DNA from: an uncultured Nitrospirales bacterium
Lineage (GTDB): Bacteria; Nitrospirota; Nitrospiria; Nitrospirales; UBA8639
Assembly: GCA_958295805.1 (NCBI GenBank)
Contig: OY282373.1
Span: 1,955,001-2,019,000, forward strand
DNA: 64,000 nt
Direction: 5' to 3'
Part shown: positions 17,533 to 29,826 of the stretch, one piece after another
Numbering within the stretch: the stretch's first letter is position 1
Layout: each line of letters starts with the position of its first letter
Made by a program: the position numbers and the translations under genes
The notes under the pieces: model-generated
Databases searched by the model: none
Told to the model about the DNA's origin: nothing
Seen by the model: only the letters and a program-made list of their open reading frames with translations

Positions 17533-18168
17533 CTATTGGTTGGGTTGCGGCGTATACCGGAGATACGGCTTCACTGCCCGGTGGCCTTTGGGAAATTTTG
17601 AGGGAATGTCTTCGTCCTTCACCGCCGGGACAATGATACAATCTTCCCCGGCCTTCCAATTGGCAGGGGTGGCCACCTGATGATTGGCCGTCAGTTGTAA
17701 CGAGTCTACGACCCGAAGAATCTCATCAAAATTCCTGCCGGTCGATGCCGGATAGGTCAGAGTCAGTTTAATCTTTTTATCGGGCCCAATAACAAAGACC
17801 GACCGCACCGTCATGTTATCCAACGCGTTCGGATGAATCATGTCATACAAATTCGCAACTTTCCGTTCGGGGTCGGCAATGATCGGATAGGCAACCGTAC
17901 AATTCTGCGTTTCATTGATGTCGTTGATCCAACCTTGATGTGAATCCAGAGGATCCACGCTGACGGCGAGGACTTTGACGTTGCGTTTTGCAAATTCCTC
18001 GCTGATTTTCGCGACGGCACCCAATTCCGTGGTACAGACCGGGGTAAAATCTTTGGGATGGGAAAACAGAATCCCCCATCCATTTCCAAGCCATTCATGA
18101 AAATGTATGCTTCCAGCCGTTGTTTCAGCAGTGAAATTGGGGGCTTCATCCCCTAAGCGAAGTGCCAT
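17533..18168 (-). CDS. Peroxiredoxin, 1-Cys (Prx6) type
   Basis: 211 residues. The peroxidatic cysteine lies in the PVCTTE motif at about residue 45. The long C-terminal region (GEDCIIVPAVKDEDIPSKFPKG) marks the Prx6/1-Cys subfamily rather than short AhpC forms. It reduces hydrogen peroxide and organic peroxides in the cytosol. The gene stands alone, ended by the bidirectional terminator. Confidence 0.92.
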   Translation of the reverse strand: MALRLGDEAPNFTAETTAGSIHFHEWLGNGWGILFSHPKDFTPVCTTELGAVAKISEEFAKRNVKVLAVSVDPLDSHQGWINDINETQNCTVAYPIIADPERKVANLYDMIHPNALDNMTVRSVFVIGPDKKIKLTLTYPASTGRNFDEILRVVDSLQLTANHQVATPANWKAGEDCIIVPAVKDEDIPSKFPKGHRAVKPYLRYTPQPNQ

Positions 18169-18342
18169 GCTGAATCCCTCCTCAATAGAATGAACGTATC
18201 GAATAATCAGGGACGTTGGCGATTCCAGTCCCTCATCAACCCATCAAGACCGGTAGAAAGTATACGCCTCCCCCCAAAAATGAGTCAACAACGGATGGGC
18301 GAATCAGTCCCCACACTCCCCTACTTTCTCCCGAAGCATAAA

Positions 18343-18368
18343 AAAGGGGAGGCTTTCGCCTCCCCTTT
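18343..18368 (-). terminator. Intrinsic terminator downstream of the cold-shock gene
   Basis: A perfect 11-bp stem (AAAGGGGAGGC, loop TTTC, GCCTCCCCTTT) with a T-run on the minus strand, about 50 bases after the stop codon. Confidence 0.8.
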
Positions 18369-18421
18369 ACCGTGACGTCAAATGAGCCGATGAGACCCGC
18401 GTTTTCCGAGAAATTTCTGGA

Positions 18422-18652
18422 TCAGGCTGATTGTTGCGCCGTGGGTGTTTTAACCACGTTGGCGGCTTGCGGTCCTTTCGCTCCTTCCACCAGATCGAAT
18501 TCAACGGGTTCATTTTCTTTCAGCGTCTTAAATCCCTCGTCCTGAAGAGCCGAATAATGCACGAACACGTCTTGTTCGCCCTCGACTCGAATAAATCCGA
18601 ACCCTTTTCGATCATTAAACCATTTCACCGTCCCAGACTTGCGATCACTCAC
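18422..18652 (-). CDS. Cold-shock protein, CspA family
   Basis: About 76 residues: one cold-shock OB-fold with RNP1 (KGFGFIRV) and RNP2 (DVFVHYSAL). It binds single-stranded nucleic acid and melts RNA structure. The GTG at 18652 is best because GGAGG lies at proper spacing; a GTG two codons upstream is also possible. A leader of about 140 nt with a terminator-like hairpin precedes it. Confidence 0.92.
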   Translation of the reverse strand: MSDRKSGTVKWFNDRKGFGFIRVEGEQDVFVHYSALQDEGFKTLKENEPVEFDLVEGAKGPQAANVVKTPTAQQSA

Positions 18653-18718
18653 AGGCACCTCCCTCCTCCCGGACCATGGGAAACGCTGCTTTTCAGAACA
18701 GTTCCCCCAAAAGGCCCT

Positions 18719-18757
18719 AAAAAAACAAACCGCAGACGGGCCTCACGGCTTCTGCGG
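18719..18757 (-). promoter_or_regulatory. Terminator-like hairpin in the cold-shock gene leader
   Basis: On the minus strand a hairpin CCGCAGA ... TCTGCGG is followed by TTTGTTTTTTT. It lies upstream of the csp start and downstream of its likely promoter, so it resembles an attenuator, or the end of a short separate RNA. A -35-like TTGACG occurs at 18830-18835 with a weak -10 (ATATAT at 18807-18812). Confidence 0.45.
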
Positions 18758-18975
18758 TAGATCTCAAAAGATAATAAACATCCTAAGTCCTGAATGATGT
18801 GAGACCATATATCATAACGCAGCGAAATCCGTCAACAACGTGTATGGGGCCATCACCGGCAGCACTTGGAAAGCCGTTGGAGTGCCAACGGGTTCCGAAC
18901 TTATGCAGAGAGCGTCACCCGTCTCTCTCCGTCGGGTTTGTTTTCATCCGTTCCGTTCGAGATAATTCTTGCACC

Positions 18976-21107
<2,132 letters not shown>

Positions 21108-21125
21108 AGGAATACGAATGAAGGC

Positions 21126-22475
21126 CTACTCCATACGGCTGGCTAAGAATCGATCCAGAAAACCGGTGGACACGCGGCCTTTTTGAAAATCAGGATCGCG
21201 TAAGATGAGCCGATGCAACGGAATCGTGGTTTTCACGCCTTCAATCGCCAACTCATCAAGGGCGCGCAGGGCTCGAGCAATCGCTTCGTCTCGATCTTGT
21301 CCATGCGCAATCAACTTGGCAATCAGGGAGTCATATTGGTGATGAACGTGGCCCGTGGCTTCCAGTGCCGTATCCACCCGAATCCCCGGTCCTCCCGGAA
21401 CGTGAAACCGGGTCACCATCCCGGGACTCGGGGCAAAGGTCTCTGAACACTCGGCGTTGATCCGACATTGAATACTGTGCCCGTTGAGACGAACGTCTTT
21501 CTGGCGAAATCGTAAGGGCAACCCCGCGGCCACGCGGATTTGTTCCTTAATGAGATCAACGCCCGTTACCATTTCAGTAACGGGATGTTCAACCTGAATC
21601 CGCGGATTGACCTCCATAAAATAAAAGTTGCGATTGTGATCGACCAAAAATTCCACGGTGCCGGCGTTCCGATAGTTCACGGTTTTGACCACCTTCAGGG
21701 CGACTTTCCCCATCTCCAGCCGCAACGAGTGGTCCACGGCCGGAGAGGGAGATTCTTCAACCAATTTTTGATGGCGCCGCTGAATCGAACAATCGCGTTC
21801 CCCTAAATGGATGGCATGGCCGCGTTCATCGGCCAGCACTTGAATTTCGACGTGTCGAGGATCGAGAACGTACTTCTCGATGTAGACCCCGTCATGGTCA
21901 AACATCGTTCTCGCTTCGACTTGTGCCGCAAGAATCGCCTTTCCTAAATCAGCTTCGAGGCCGACGACCCTCATGCCGCGTCCGCCGCCGCCGGCCGACG
22001 CTTTGACGATGACCGGGTAGCCCAGTTTTTCGGCAACGGCAATCGCGTGATCGAGATGACGAATTTCGCCGTCACTGCCCGGCAGCACGGGAATCCCCTG
22101 CTTGAGCATGATTTCTCGCGCCTTGGACTTGTCCCCCAGCAGAGCAATGTGGTCGGAAGCCGGCCCGATGAAGGTGATGCCGATGGATTCACAGACTTCG
22201 GCAAAATGCGCGTTCTCCGCCAGAAATCCATAACCCGGATGAATCGCGTCGGCCCCCGTGACTTCCGCGGCACTCAAGACGCCGGGAATATTCCGATAGC
22301 TCAACGCACCGTCCGCCGGCCCGATGCACACGTGCTCATCCGCGTAGCGCACGTGGAGGGAACGGGCATCGGCTTCGGAGTACACCGCAACCGTTCGAAT
22401 ACCCATTTCTTGACAGGCGCGGACGACGCGAAGGGCGATTTCTCCACGATTGGCAACCAGAATTTTTTTGAACAC
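21126..22475 (-). CDS. accC: Biotin carboxylase subunit of acetyl-CoA carboxylase
   Basis: 449 residues, full length. ATP-grasp enzyme that carboxylates the biotin of AccB using bicarbonate and ATP. Seen: the N-terminal [18 protein letters not shown], the glycine-rich ATP lid [14 protein letters not shown], and the active-site [15 protein letters not shown]. It follows accB by 28 bases. Confidence 0.96.
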   Translation of the reverse strand: MFKKILVANRGEIALRVVRACQEMGIRTVAVYSEADARSLHVRYADEHVCIGPADGALSYRNIPGVLSAAEVTGADAIHPGYGFLAENAHFAEVCESIGITFIGPASDHIALLGDKSKAREIMLKQGIPVLPGSDGEIRHLDHAIAVAEKLGYPVIVKASAGGGGRGMRVVGLEADLGKAILAAQVEARTMFDHDGVYIEKYVLDPRHVEIQVLADERGHAIHLGERDCSIQRRHQKLVEESPSPAVDHSLRLEMGKVALKVVKTVNYRNAGTVEFLVDHNRNFYFMEVNPRIQVEHPVTEMVTGVDLIKEQIRVAAGLPLRFRQKDVRLNGHSIQCRINAECSETFAPSPGMVTRFHVPGGPGIRVDTALEATGHVHHQYDSLIAKLIAHGQDRDEAIARALRALDELAIEGVKTTIPLHRLILRDPDFQKGRVSTGFLDRFLASRME

Positions 22476-22503
22476 GCGGGGTTCCTCGTGGAACGGATGG
22501 TCC

Positions 22504-22974
22504 CTAAGTCACGGGATGAGGATCAACGACGAACAACGGTTGGCCATACTCAACGGTTGACCCATTCTCAACCAACGCCTGAACAATGCGACCATCCGTC
22601 TCGGCCTCTATTTCATTCATAAATTTCATGGCTTCGACGATGCACAACACTTGACCGCGACTCACGACGTCGCCTTCTTCGACGAAGGGGTCGGCATCGG
22701 GCGACGCCGACCGGTAAAACGTCCCGACGATGGGCGACGTGACCGTGAACAAGCCCGAGGAGTCCTCAACCACGGATTCGACGGGTCCTTCAGGTGGGTG
22801 ATTCGTCCCTGAATCGACGGGGCTCGCCGGCAGCCGCGAGGAACGGGACGGCGGTGAAGCGTCCCGTCGCACGCGAATGCGCACGCCCGCTCGTTCCACC
22901 TCGATTTCAGTCAAATTCTGTTCGGTCAGAATGTCAACCAATTCCTGAATGTCTTTGTGCCGTTCACCGTTCAT
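22504..22974 (-). CDS. accB: Biotin carboxyl carrier protein of acetyl-CoA carboxylase
   Basis: 156 residues. A flexible Pro/Ser-rich linker joins an N-terminal helix to the C-terminal biotinyl domain. The biotinylated lysine is in EAMKFMNEI, with Phe where many family members have Leu. Partner of AccC encoded just downstream; both start malonyl-CoA synthesis. Confidence 0.95.
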   Translation of the reverse strand: MNGERHKDIQELVDILTEQNLTEIEVERAGVRIRVRRDASPPSRSSRLPASPVDSGTNHPPEGPVESVVEDSSGLFTVTSPIVGTFYRSASPDADPFVEEGDVVSRGQVLCIVEAMKFMNEIEAETDGRIVQALVENGSTVEYGQPLFVVDPHPVT

Positions 22975-22979
22975 GCGTA

Positions 22980-23540
22980 CTATCTGACCCGTTCGACGTA
23001 TGCTCGCGTCCGAGTATCGACTTTAATCATCTCACCGACTTCCAGATACAACGGGACTTTAATTGTCGCCCCCGTTTCCACCACCGCGGGCTTGGTTCCT
23101 CCGGCGGCGGTATCTCCCCGAATGCCGGGATCCGTATCGACGACCTTTAATTCCAGAAACGTCGGCAAGATCACGGCGATAGGGTTGCCCTCATAGAGCA
23201 AGACGTCCACGACCGTTTCCTCTTTCAGCAACCCCGTCTGATCACCGAGTTGGTCTTTTTGATAGGTGAACTGCTCATAGGACGAGGTGTCCATCAACGT
23301 ATAGGAATCACCGCTGGCGTAAAGAAACTGCATTTCCCGTTCGTCCAGATCCGGTTCATCAAATTTTTCACCGGATCGAAACGTCTTCTCCAGAACCTGC
23401 CCGGTTTTCAAGTTTTTTAACTTGGTACGGACGAATGCCCCGCCTTTGCCGGGCTTCACGTGCTGAAACTCCACGATGAAAAATGGGGCCCCATCGACCT
23501 CCAATCGAGCCCCATTACGAAATTCCGACGTTGAAATCAC
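22980..23540 (-). CDS. efp: Translation elongation factor P
   Basis: 186 residues with three beta-barrel domains. It relieves ribosome stalling at polyproline. The tip of domain I reads PGKGGAF, with the lysine that is modified in many bacteria. No dedicated modification gene (epmA/epmB) is visible nearby. It precedes accB by five bases in a compact operon. Confidence 0.95.
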   Translation of the reverse strand: MISTSEFRNGARLEVDGAPFFIVEFQHVKPGKGGAFVRTKLKNLKTGQVLEKTFRSGEKFDEPDLDEREMQFLYASGDSYTLMDTSSYEQFTYQKDQLGDQTGLLKEETVVDVLLYEGNPIAVILPTFLELKVVDTDPGIRGDTAAGGTKPAVVETGATIKVPLYLEVGEMIKVDTRTRAYVERVR

Positions 23541-23641
23541 GATTCACGTATCCTTTCCTTCACCGCCACCGGGGTGAAGCGCCTGTACTGAACAATGAAG
23601 GGAACTCGACGCACACGTGCCACGTTGACCCGTTTCACGGC

Positions 23642-24097
23642 CTAGGCTTTTTTCGACTGAGCCCCATGCACGTAATCAATGGCGGCGAGCACTCCCAGAT
23701 GATAACTCAATGCCCCGAACCCGCTGATTTGGCCAATGACCACGCCGGCCAAATAGGACTGCCGACGAAAGTCCTCACGTTGGTAAACGTTGGACAAATG
23801 CACTTCAACGGTCGGCAACGCCACGCTCAAGACGGCGTCTCGAAGGGCAATGCTGGTATGGGTATAGGCAGCGGGATTCATCACGATGGCATCGAACCGT
23901 CCGCGGGCTTCCTGAATCCAGGACACTAATTCACCTTCGCTGTTGGAATGTTTGGCCTCAAGCGCCACCCCTTCGGCATCGGCCAATTTCATGAGTCGGG
24001 CGTTAATCTCCGCGAGGGTCTGAGAGCCGTACACTTCCTGCTCACGCACCCCAAGCATGTTCAGATTAGGTCCATGCAACACTAAGATCCGGATCAT
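23642..24097 (-). CDS. aroQ: 3-dehydroquinate dehydratase, type II
   Basis: 151 residues. Third step of the shikimate pathway. Family features: [13 protein letters not shown], the active-site lid with Tyr in [20 protein letters not shown] and the HLSNVYQRE motif. It heads the aroQ-efp-accB-accC(-thiE) run, with 101 bases before efp. Confidence 0.95.
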   Translation of the reverse strand: MIRILVLHGPNLNMLGVREQEVYGSQTLAEINARLMKLADAEGVALEAKHSNSEGELVSWIQEARGRFDAIVMNPAAYTHTSIALRDAVLSVALPTVEVHLSNVYQREDFRRQSYLAGVVIGQISGFGALSYHLGVLAAIDYVHGAQSKKA

Positions 24098-24214
24098 GAA
24101 AGGATGGTGTTCGTGTGTGAGTCAGAAACGCATGCTTTAAGGGAGGGAGGAAGGGACGGCCACGCCAAAACTCAATCCCCGAGCACGCCCAAGTCATTGA
24201 CATGTAAAAGAATT

Positions 24215-25720
24215 CTAGCAAGGAGCGGACGGGCGGTCAACGAAAGAGTTGGCCACCTTTTGAGACAACGTCCGGCGAAGTTCCATCATCCCCAAGGAAT
24301 CCCGCGCACAATAGGCATGAAGAGCCGCGGCCAACCGCTGGCGTTCAACCCAGTCGGTTTCAACAAACACCATTCGATGATACATCGCTGACGCCGTGGC
24401 GCCGTCATGGATGTCCAAGTCTCCATAATCCAAGGACGGCACCAGAGCCGGCAGGACGGACTTCATTGAGTATGATCCCTGAAAGTCCGGATGGTAATAA
24501 TGGGTTTGCATGACGACCAACAAATCCCAGAGACGATCCACTAATCGGAGCAAGTCTTTCCGCAACGACGGCACGGCTTCGGCCAGGTTTCGCAGGATGG
24601 ATCGTTCAGAATCGGAGTACACGCAAATGCTTCCTTCATCGCCGACGGATTCCAGCACGCGCACCGCGATTTCCTCGCGCGCGTCTTTCTGCTCCGTCCA
24701 TAAATAGGCCGTATGACGCCACGCCCCGTCTGCGGTCTCCGTGTGGTTCGACCATTGAATCGGGATGGCCTGATACGGGCGAGTCCGCACGTACAGCGGA
24801 ACAGCGGGCATAAAGGTCTCAAAATCCAAATGATGGACGGGATAGCGAACCGATTGAAGCACGTCTCCCAACTGGGGAGAGAGCCATTCACGATGATCCC
24901 GTACGCGTTGTTGCAACGGCGTCAGAGGAACCCGCGGAGGAACGTCGTCCATTGTGGCAATCCCTTGCTTCTGCAATCGACGGACGACGCCTTTGTTCTC
25001 CGGGAGATAGTAGATCCACCGCGACGACTTGGCAGCCGTACAATGCGCCCAGAACGGGCATCCGTAGGGAGCATGGCAATGATGATCCGGCTCGACGTCG
25101 GGAACACGGTCTGCGCCAAGCACGTCGCGCATGTGATCCAAGCGGGCAGGAACGGCAAGCAGCCGCTCCTGAATCGCGTCGGTGAGGTCAGCGAGTGTAA
25201 ACAATTCGTTGAGATCCACTTCCCCCCCGAGGTACGTATACCGTCGATTCACGTGCATCAGGAAAACCCCGGCCAGGTCCAGCCCGTTGCCTTGAAGCAC
25301 GTAGGTCTGCACGGCAAGATCGTCGAGATGGACGGACTTCACCCGAGAAGCGGCCTTCACTTCAATCAACCGCCAGACCCCATGAGCCACCCGTTCAAGC
25401 ACGTCCACGCGAATCAACGTCCCTTCAAAGTGAAACGCCCCCTCAAAAACGGCCGGCACCGTCGAGTCGGCCATGAGTGCCGCGGTCCGTTCCAGAGCAG
25501 ATGAAGCATGACGATGGTCCTCCGTCACCAACACGCCGCCCGGAAAACGCCGGCGAGCGGCCTCACCAACGTCTTTTCCCACGTCCAGCACGTTCCGGCG
25601 TTGCGCATCCCGCTCCGTCGCCAACTGCGGCGCATGGACTTCCAGATACAGACGTTTATGACATTGAAGACCGGAGAGAAACCGTGATTTAGAAAGCCGC
25701 GGGGGGCGAGCAGGATTCAT
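24215..25720 (-). CDS. DUF2779-type protein: Cas4/RecB-like nuclease plus DEDD exonuclease-like domain
   Basis: 501 residues. The N-terminal half resembles a Cas4-like PD-(D/E)xK nuclease, with a first cysteine in SGLQCHKRLYLE, the catalytic-type LIEVKAAS, and a C-x6-C-x5-C cluster (CHAPYGCPFWAHC) fit to hold an iron-sulfur cluster. The C-terminal half (DUF2779) has RNase H/DEDD-like motifs: HHLDFETF, YSDSERSILRNLAE and YCARDSLGMMELR. It is probably a DNA or RNA processing nuclease. It is a single gene, not next to CRISPR or other cas genes. Confidence 0.75.
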   Translation of the reverse strand: MNPARPPRLSKSRFLSGLQCHKRLYLEVHAPQLATERDAQRRNVLDVGKDVGEAARRRFPGGVLVTEDHRHASSALERTAALMADSTVPAVFEGAFHFEGTLIRVDVLERVAHGVWRLIEVKAASRVKSVHLDDLAVQTYVLQGNGLDLAGVFLMHVNRRYTYLGGEVDLNELFTLADLTDAIQERLLAVPARLDHMRDVLGADRVPDVEPDHHCHAPYGCPFWAHCTAAKSSRWIYYLPENKGVVRRLQKQGIATMDDVPPRVPLTPLQQRVRDHREWLSPQLGDVLQSVRYPVHHLDFETFMPAVPLYVRTRPYQAIPIQWSNHTETADGAWRHTAYLWTEQKDAREEIAVRVLESVGDEGSICVYSDSERSILRNLAEAVPSLRKDLLRLVDRLWDLLVVMQTHYYHPDFQGSYSMKSVLPALVPSLDYGDLDIHDGATASAMYHRMVFVETDWVERQRLAAALHAYCARDSLGMMELRRTLSQKVANSFVDRPSAPC

Positions 25721-25807
25721 GCCTCAACCTCAATGTTTCAACCTCAAAAAGACCTCTGAATTGTTGAGAAGACGTCGCTGATGTATCATGACGGCGAGCC
25801 GAATGCC

Positions 25808-26338
25808 ATGGAAAACAACCAGCGCGATACCACGCCACCCGTCACGCCTCTTCCGGACGAGGCACGCGAGCAGCACCGAGAAGAGATTCGTGCGTTCGCG
25901 GATTGGATCGCGAAGCTTCTCGACTCAGTCATTCAGATACCCGGGACGTCCATCCGCATCGGCATTGATCCCCTCCTGGGACTCATTCCCGGTCTCGGCG
26001 ACGTGCTCGCGAATCTCATCGGTTCGACGATTCTCTTTCTCGCCGCCCGACTCCAGGTCCCAAAAATCGTCATGGTTCGGATGGCGATGAACATGGGCAT
26101 CAACGCCATGATCGGGGCCATCCCAGGTATTGGAGACCTCTTTTCTGTCTGGTTTCGAAGCAACCTGAGAAACGCCGAATTGCTGCGGCGCCACGCCACT
26201 CGACGAACAACCCACGCCACTCCGTGGGACTGGCTCGTGGTCATCGGCTTCATCGTCGGGACATTGGCGATGACCGTCGGCACGTTCGCATTCATCATTG
26301 TGGGAATCCGAACCCTATGGCACGCGGGCACGTTCTAG
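25808..26338 (+). CDS. DUF4112 membrane protein
   Basis: 176 residues. The core DUF4112 pattern is clear: IRIGIDPLLGLIPGLGDVL and its near-repeat INAMIGAIPGIGDLFSVWF, followed by a helix rich in charged residues and a C-terminal transmembrane segment (WLVVIGFIVGTLAMTVGTFAFII). The two G-x-G-D motifs make an internal duplication. Inner-membrane location; function unknown. Confidence 0.75.
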   Translation: MENNQRDTTPPVTPLPDEAREQHREEIRAFADWIAKLLDSVIQIPGTSIRIGIDPLLGLIPGLGDVLANLIGSTILFLAARLQVPKIVMVRMAMNMGINAMIGAIPGIGDLFSVWFRSNLRNAELLRRHATRRTTHATPWDWLVVIGFIVGTLAMTVGTFAFIIVGIRTLWHAGTF

Positions 26339-26359
26339 CGGACCCGATCCGTTCCACGG

Positions 26360-26381
26360 GTCCCGTTCGACTGAACGGGAC
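26360..26381. repeat. Perfect 9-bp palindrome
   Basis: GTCCCGTTC, loop GACT, GAACGGGAC, between the DUF4112 gene and the methyltransferase gene. There is no T-run, so it is more likely a REP-type hairpin or RNA stem than an efficient terminator. Confidence 0.4.
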
Positions 26382-26511
26382 GCCGCCGTGGACGTGCTTG
26401 ATTCCAACCACCGGTTTGTTATAGAAGACGTGCCATCGTCGTCTCCGCGTCCACGCCGTCACGCTCAGCGTGAACATTTTACCAACAAGCATCACCCGCG
26501 GAGGTCACCCC

Positions 26512-27522
26512 ATGACCCCACCCCTTACCCCTGAAAAAATCCTGCACCTCGGCATGGCGTTCTGGGAATCCAAGACCGTCTTAAGTGCCGTGGAACTCGA
26601 GGTGTTCACGACGTTGGCCAAGGGTCCCATGGACATGCACACCCTGCGAACGCAACTGGGAATCCACGAGCGCAGCGCCCGAGATTTTTTCGACGCATTG
26701 GTCGCGTTGGGCATGCTGGACCGACGCGACGGTCTCTATTCCAATGCCCCGGACGCCGACTACTTTCTCGACAAAGCCAAACCCTCGTATATAGGCGGCA
26801 TCCTGGAAATGGCAAACGCACGATTATATCGATTTTGGGGATCACTGACTACCGCGCTAAAAACCGGCCAGCCGCAAAACGAAGCCAAAGAAGGCGGCAA
26901 CTTTTTTGAAACACTGTACAACGATCCTGATCGATTGAAAAGCTTCATGCAATCCATGACCGGGATCAGCATGGGAGCCAGCATCGCCATTGCCCAAAAA
27001 TTTCCCTGGAAGGATTACCAGACGTTTATTGACGTTGGCTCGGCGCAAGGCGGATTGGTCGTCCAAGTCGGCAAGACCCACTCCCATCTCACGGGCGGCG
27101 GATTCGATCTCCCACCCACCGGTCCCCTCTTTACAGCATACGTGGAATCATTCGGATTGAGTGATCGATTCACGTTTATCCCGGGCGACTTTTTTCACGA
27201 CTCGTTTCCGAAAGCCGACGTGCTCGTCATGGGACACGTCCTCCACGACTGGGACCTGGACCAGAAAAAGCTGTTGCTCAAAAAAGCCTACGATGCCCTC
27301 CCGCAAGGCGGAGCCTTGATCGTCTTTGAAGCGCTCATTGACGACGAACGCCGCAAGAACGTCTTCGGACTCTTGATGAGCCTCAACATGCTGATCGAAC
27401 TCCCGGGAGGATTTGACTATACCGGCGCAGATTGTTCCGGTTGGATGAAAGAAACCGGCTTTCGCAAAACCCGAGTCGAACACTTGGCCGGCCCCGATTC
27501 CATGGTCATCGGACTCAAATGA
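26512..27522 (+). CDS. SAM-dependent O-methyltransferase (family 2 type)
   Basis: 336 residues from an ATG with GGAGG upstream. An N-terminal winged-helix dimerisation domain ([17 protein letters not shown] ... [16 protein letters not shown]) is followed by a Rossmann AdoMet domain ([34 protein letters not shown]). It resembles hydroxyneurosporene- or acetylserotonin-type O-methyltransferases; the substrate is unknown. The stop overlaps the following glycosyltransferase start by ATGA. Confidence 0.82.
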   Translation: MTPPLTPEKILHLGMAFWESKTVLSAVELEVFTTLAKGPMDMHTLRTQLGIHERSARDFFDALVALGMLDRRDGLYSNAPDADYFLDKAKPSYIGGILEMANARLYRFWGSLTTALKTGQPQNEAKEGGNFFETLYNDPDRLKSFMQSMTGISMGASIAIAQKFPWKDYQTFIDVGSAQGGLVVQVGKTHSHLTGGGFDLPPTGPLFTAYVESFGLSDRFTFIPGDFFHDSFPKADVLVMGHVLHDWDLDQKKLLLKKAYDALPQGGALIVFEALIDDERRKNVFGLLMSLNMLIELPGGFDYTGADCSGWMKETGFRKTRVEHLAGPDSMVIGLK

Positions 27523-28583
27523 GTCTGCTCGGCAATCAAACGGAACGTGCGCGGGACACCGTCCCATCCTCCCGGGAGAAAAGTCCTTCCTTCGTGCTCC
27601 TATCCGTCGTCGTCCCCTGCTTCAACGAGGAAGCGGTCATACCTGAGACGCATCGCCGTCTCGTCAACGTCCTCGAAAACGTACCCGGGATCGATTTCGA
27701 GATCGTCTACGTTGACGACGGCAGCCACGACGCCACGCTGGACCTGCTGCGGGGACTCCAGCGCACCGACCCGCGCGTGCGGATACTCGCCTTGTCCCGC
27801 AATTTCGGACATCAGCTCGCTCTCACCGCAGGGTTGGCCGAAGCCGCCGGCAACGTCGTCGCCATCATCGACGCTGACCTGCAAGACCCTCCAGAAACCA
27901 TCCTGGAGATGCTAGACCGTTGGCGACGGGGCGCCGACGTCGCCTACGGCGTGCGGGCCGAGCGCGAGGGTGAAACGGCCTTCAAACGCTGGACGGCTAC
28001 GGTGTTCTATAGGCTCCTCGCTCGCATCGCCAACGTCTCCATTCCGCTCAACGCCGGTGATTTCCGGCTGATGGATCGTAAGGTGGTGACTGCGTTCCTC
28101 GACATGCCGGAACGCGACCGCTTCGTGCGCGGCATGGTGGCCTGGACCGGCTTTCGCCAAGAGCCCGTTTCCTACAGGCGGAACGCTCGCGTGGCAGGCG
28201 AAACCAAGTATCCGTTCAAAAAGATGCTGCGCCTGGCCGTAGACAGCATTCTGTCATTTTCCCTCGTGCCGTTGCGCCTGGCGACCTGGAGCGGCTTTCT
28301 TGCCGCCGGGCTGGCCCTGTCGGGCATCGTCTATGCCGGCGGGATGCGCATCTTCACCAACGTCTGGGTCACCGGCTGGACGCTGCTGTTCATCGCCATC
28401 CTGTTCCTCGGCGGCGTACAGCTCGTGCTCATCGGCGTGCTCGGTGAATACCTGGGGCGCATCTACGCCGAGGTGAAGCGACGTCCACTCTATCTCGTCA
28501 AGGAGCGGGTAGGATTCGAGCCGGCAAACCAGCCTGCGTCCGCCGTTCAGCAAACGATTCGGGAAGAGCCGGTGAATGAATAG
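27519..28583 (+). CDS. Family 2 glycosyltransferase, DPM1/GtrB type, membrane-anchored
   Basis: 354 residues. A GT-A catalytic domain ([33 protein letters not shown] as the metal-binding DxD) is followed by two C-terminal membrane helices ([39 protein letters not shown]). This family transfers a sugar from a nucleotide to polyprenyl phosphate on the inner face of the membrane. The adjacent flippase-like gene would fit export of the product. Confidence 0.87.
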   Translation: MSLLGNQTERARDTVPSSREKSPSFVLLSVVVPCFNEEAVIPETHRRLVNVLENVPGIDFEIVYVDDGSHDATLDLLRGLQRTDPRVRILALSRNFGHQLALTAGLAEAAGNVVAIIDADLQDPPETILEMLDRWRRGADVAYGVRAEREGETAFKRWTATVFYRLLARIANVSIPLNAGDFRLMDRKVVTAFLDMPERDRFVRGMVAWTGFRQEPVSYRRNARVAGETKYPFKKMLRLAVDSILSFSLVPLRLATWSGFLAAGLALSGIVYAGGMRIFTNVWVTGWTLLFIAILFLGGVQLVLIGVLGEYLGRIYAEVKRRPLYLVKERVGFEPANQPASAVQQTIREEPVNE

Positions 28584-29595
28584 GACGTGGACGCGGTGGC
28601 TCAAGCTGTCAATCGGCTTGGCCACGACCGCGGGGTTTGTCTGGCTGCTCGCGCGCGGGCTGAACCTGGACGCACTGGGCCGAGCGTTCGCAGGCTTGTC
28701 CGTCTCAGCCGTCGTCCTTGCTCTGTCCTTCATGGCCGCCGGTCACGCGGGACGCATCGTGCGCTGGTGGCTCCTGTTGCGTGCCCTCGAACCGAGCCTG
28801 CCGCTCGGCGACTGTGTCCGGCCGTTCCTCACCGGCATCGCAGTCAACAACGTGATGCCGTTCCGGGCGGGCGACGCGCTTCGCGTCCTGGGGTTTCGTC
28901 GGCAACTCCGGTCTCCGGCCATGCGGGTGCTGGGGACCCTCGTGATTGAGCGCGCCTTGGACTTGATCGTCTTGTCGGGAATTTTCTTTCTAAGCCTGCT
29001 CGGATTGCCGGCCGACGCGTTCCCGCGCAGCTTCGTCGTCGCGACGGCATGGCTCGGGGGCGCGGGCGTGGCCGCCATACTTGGCGCGATGCTGTTCCTG
29101 CCCCTGTTTGAGCGGTTTCGGGACCGCTTGCCGGGACGCCGTTTCTTCGCCGGCCGGCGCTGGACGGAAGCCGTTTCCAAGCACGGCAAGCATCTGGCCG
29201 AGGCCATCGGCCTCGTGCGCTCCGTGCCGAGAATGCTCATGCTCATCGGGCTATCGGTCGTGGTCTGGCTCTGTGAAGGCATGACGTTCGTCACCGTAGC
29301 CGTGGCACTCAAGGCCGACGTCGCGCCACTTGGCCCATGGCTGTCGCTCGCGGCCGGCACCCTCGCGACGGCCATTCCCAGTTCGCCCGGCTACATCGGA
29401 ACGTTCGATTATTTCGCCGCCCAAGGCCTCGCCGCGTACGGCGCCTCACCTGAAGTCGCCGCGGCCCTCGCACTGACCGTCCACGCACTGTGGATACCGT
29501 TGACCGTGGTCGGGCTACTCTCCTACTGGCTCCCTCATGCCGTTGACCAGCGGAAAGAAGAAACCGATTCCCCAAGTCACGTGCATGGTAGCTAA
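28576..29595 (+). CDS. Flippase-like lysylphosphatidylglycerol synthase TM-region protein (UPF0104)
   Basis: 339 residues with about eight hydrophobic helices and the family markers (RALEPSLPLGDCVRPFLTGIAVNNVMPFRAGDALR split over two helices; PSSPGYIGTFDYFAAQGL). Related proteins act as integral-membrane flippases or aminoacyl-lipid transporters. It overlaps the glycosyltransferase gene by eight bases. Its 3' end overlaps a glycosyltransferase remnant on the other strand. Confidence 0.82.
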   Translation: MNRTWTRWLKLSIGLATTAGFVWLLARGLNLDALGRAFAGLSVSAVVLALSFMAAGHAGRIVRWWLLLRALEPSLPLGDCVRPFLTGIAVNNVMPFRAGDALRVLGFRRQLRSPAMRVLGTLVIERALDLIVLSGIFFLSLLGLPADAFPRSFVVATAWLGGAGVAAILGAMLFLPLFERFRDRLPGRRFFAGRRWTEAVSKHGKHLAEAIGLVRSVPRMLMLIGLSVVVWLCEGMTFVTVAVALKADVAPLGPWLSLAAGTLATAIPSSPGYIGTFDYFAAQGLAAYGASPEVAAALALTVHALWIPLTVVGLLSYWLPHAVDQRKEETDSPSHVHGS

Positions 29596-29766
29596 GATCA
29601 ACGGAACGAGGACGGCCGCGGCATCCCATCGCTGAAAACCTAGAAACATCGCGCCCGCCACGATGACCGACGTGTAAGTCAAAAGCACCACCGAACTCCT
29701 CAACAACCCGGGACTGCGCGAACGCCTCATTCGGAAGGGATACGAAAGCGTGTTCCAGAGCTAGAT
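29515..29766 (-). pseudogene. 3' remnant of a membrane glycosyltransferase gene
   Basis: After a TAG, about 83 codons are open: LWNTLSYPFRMRRSRSPG, then two hydrophobic segments (VVLLTYTSVIVAGAMFLGF; VLVPLILATMHVTWGIGFFF). The last one resembles the C-terminus of GT2 membrane glycosyltransferases. Directly upstream, after the end of the C-terminal half of the poly-G gene, an ATG at 29821 opens MNRLCLAYVAVVGGSFL and then stops. I read these as head and tail of one or more genes joined by a deletion. Confidence 0.35.
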
Positions 29767-29826
29767 CACAAGAAACTGCCACCGACCACCGCGACGTAGG
29801 CCAGGCAGAGGCGGTTCATCGTCCGG

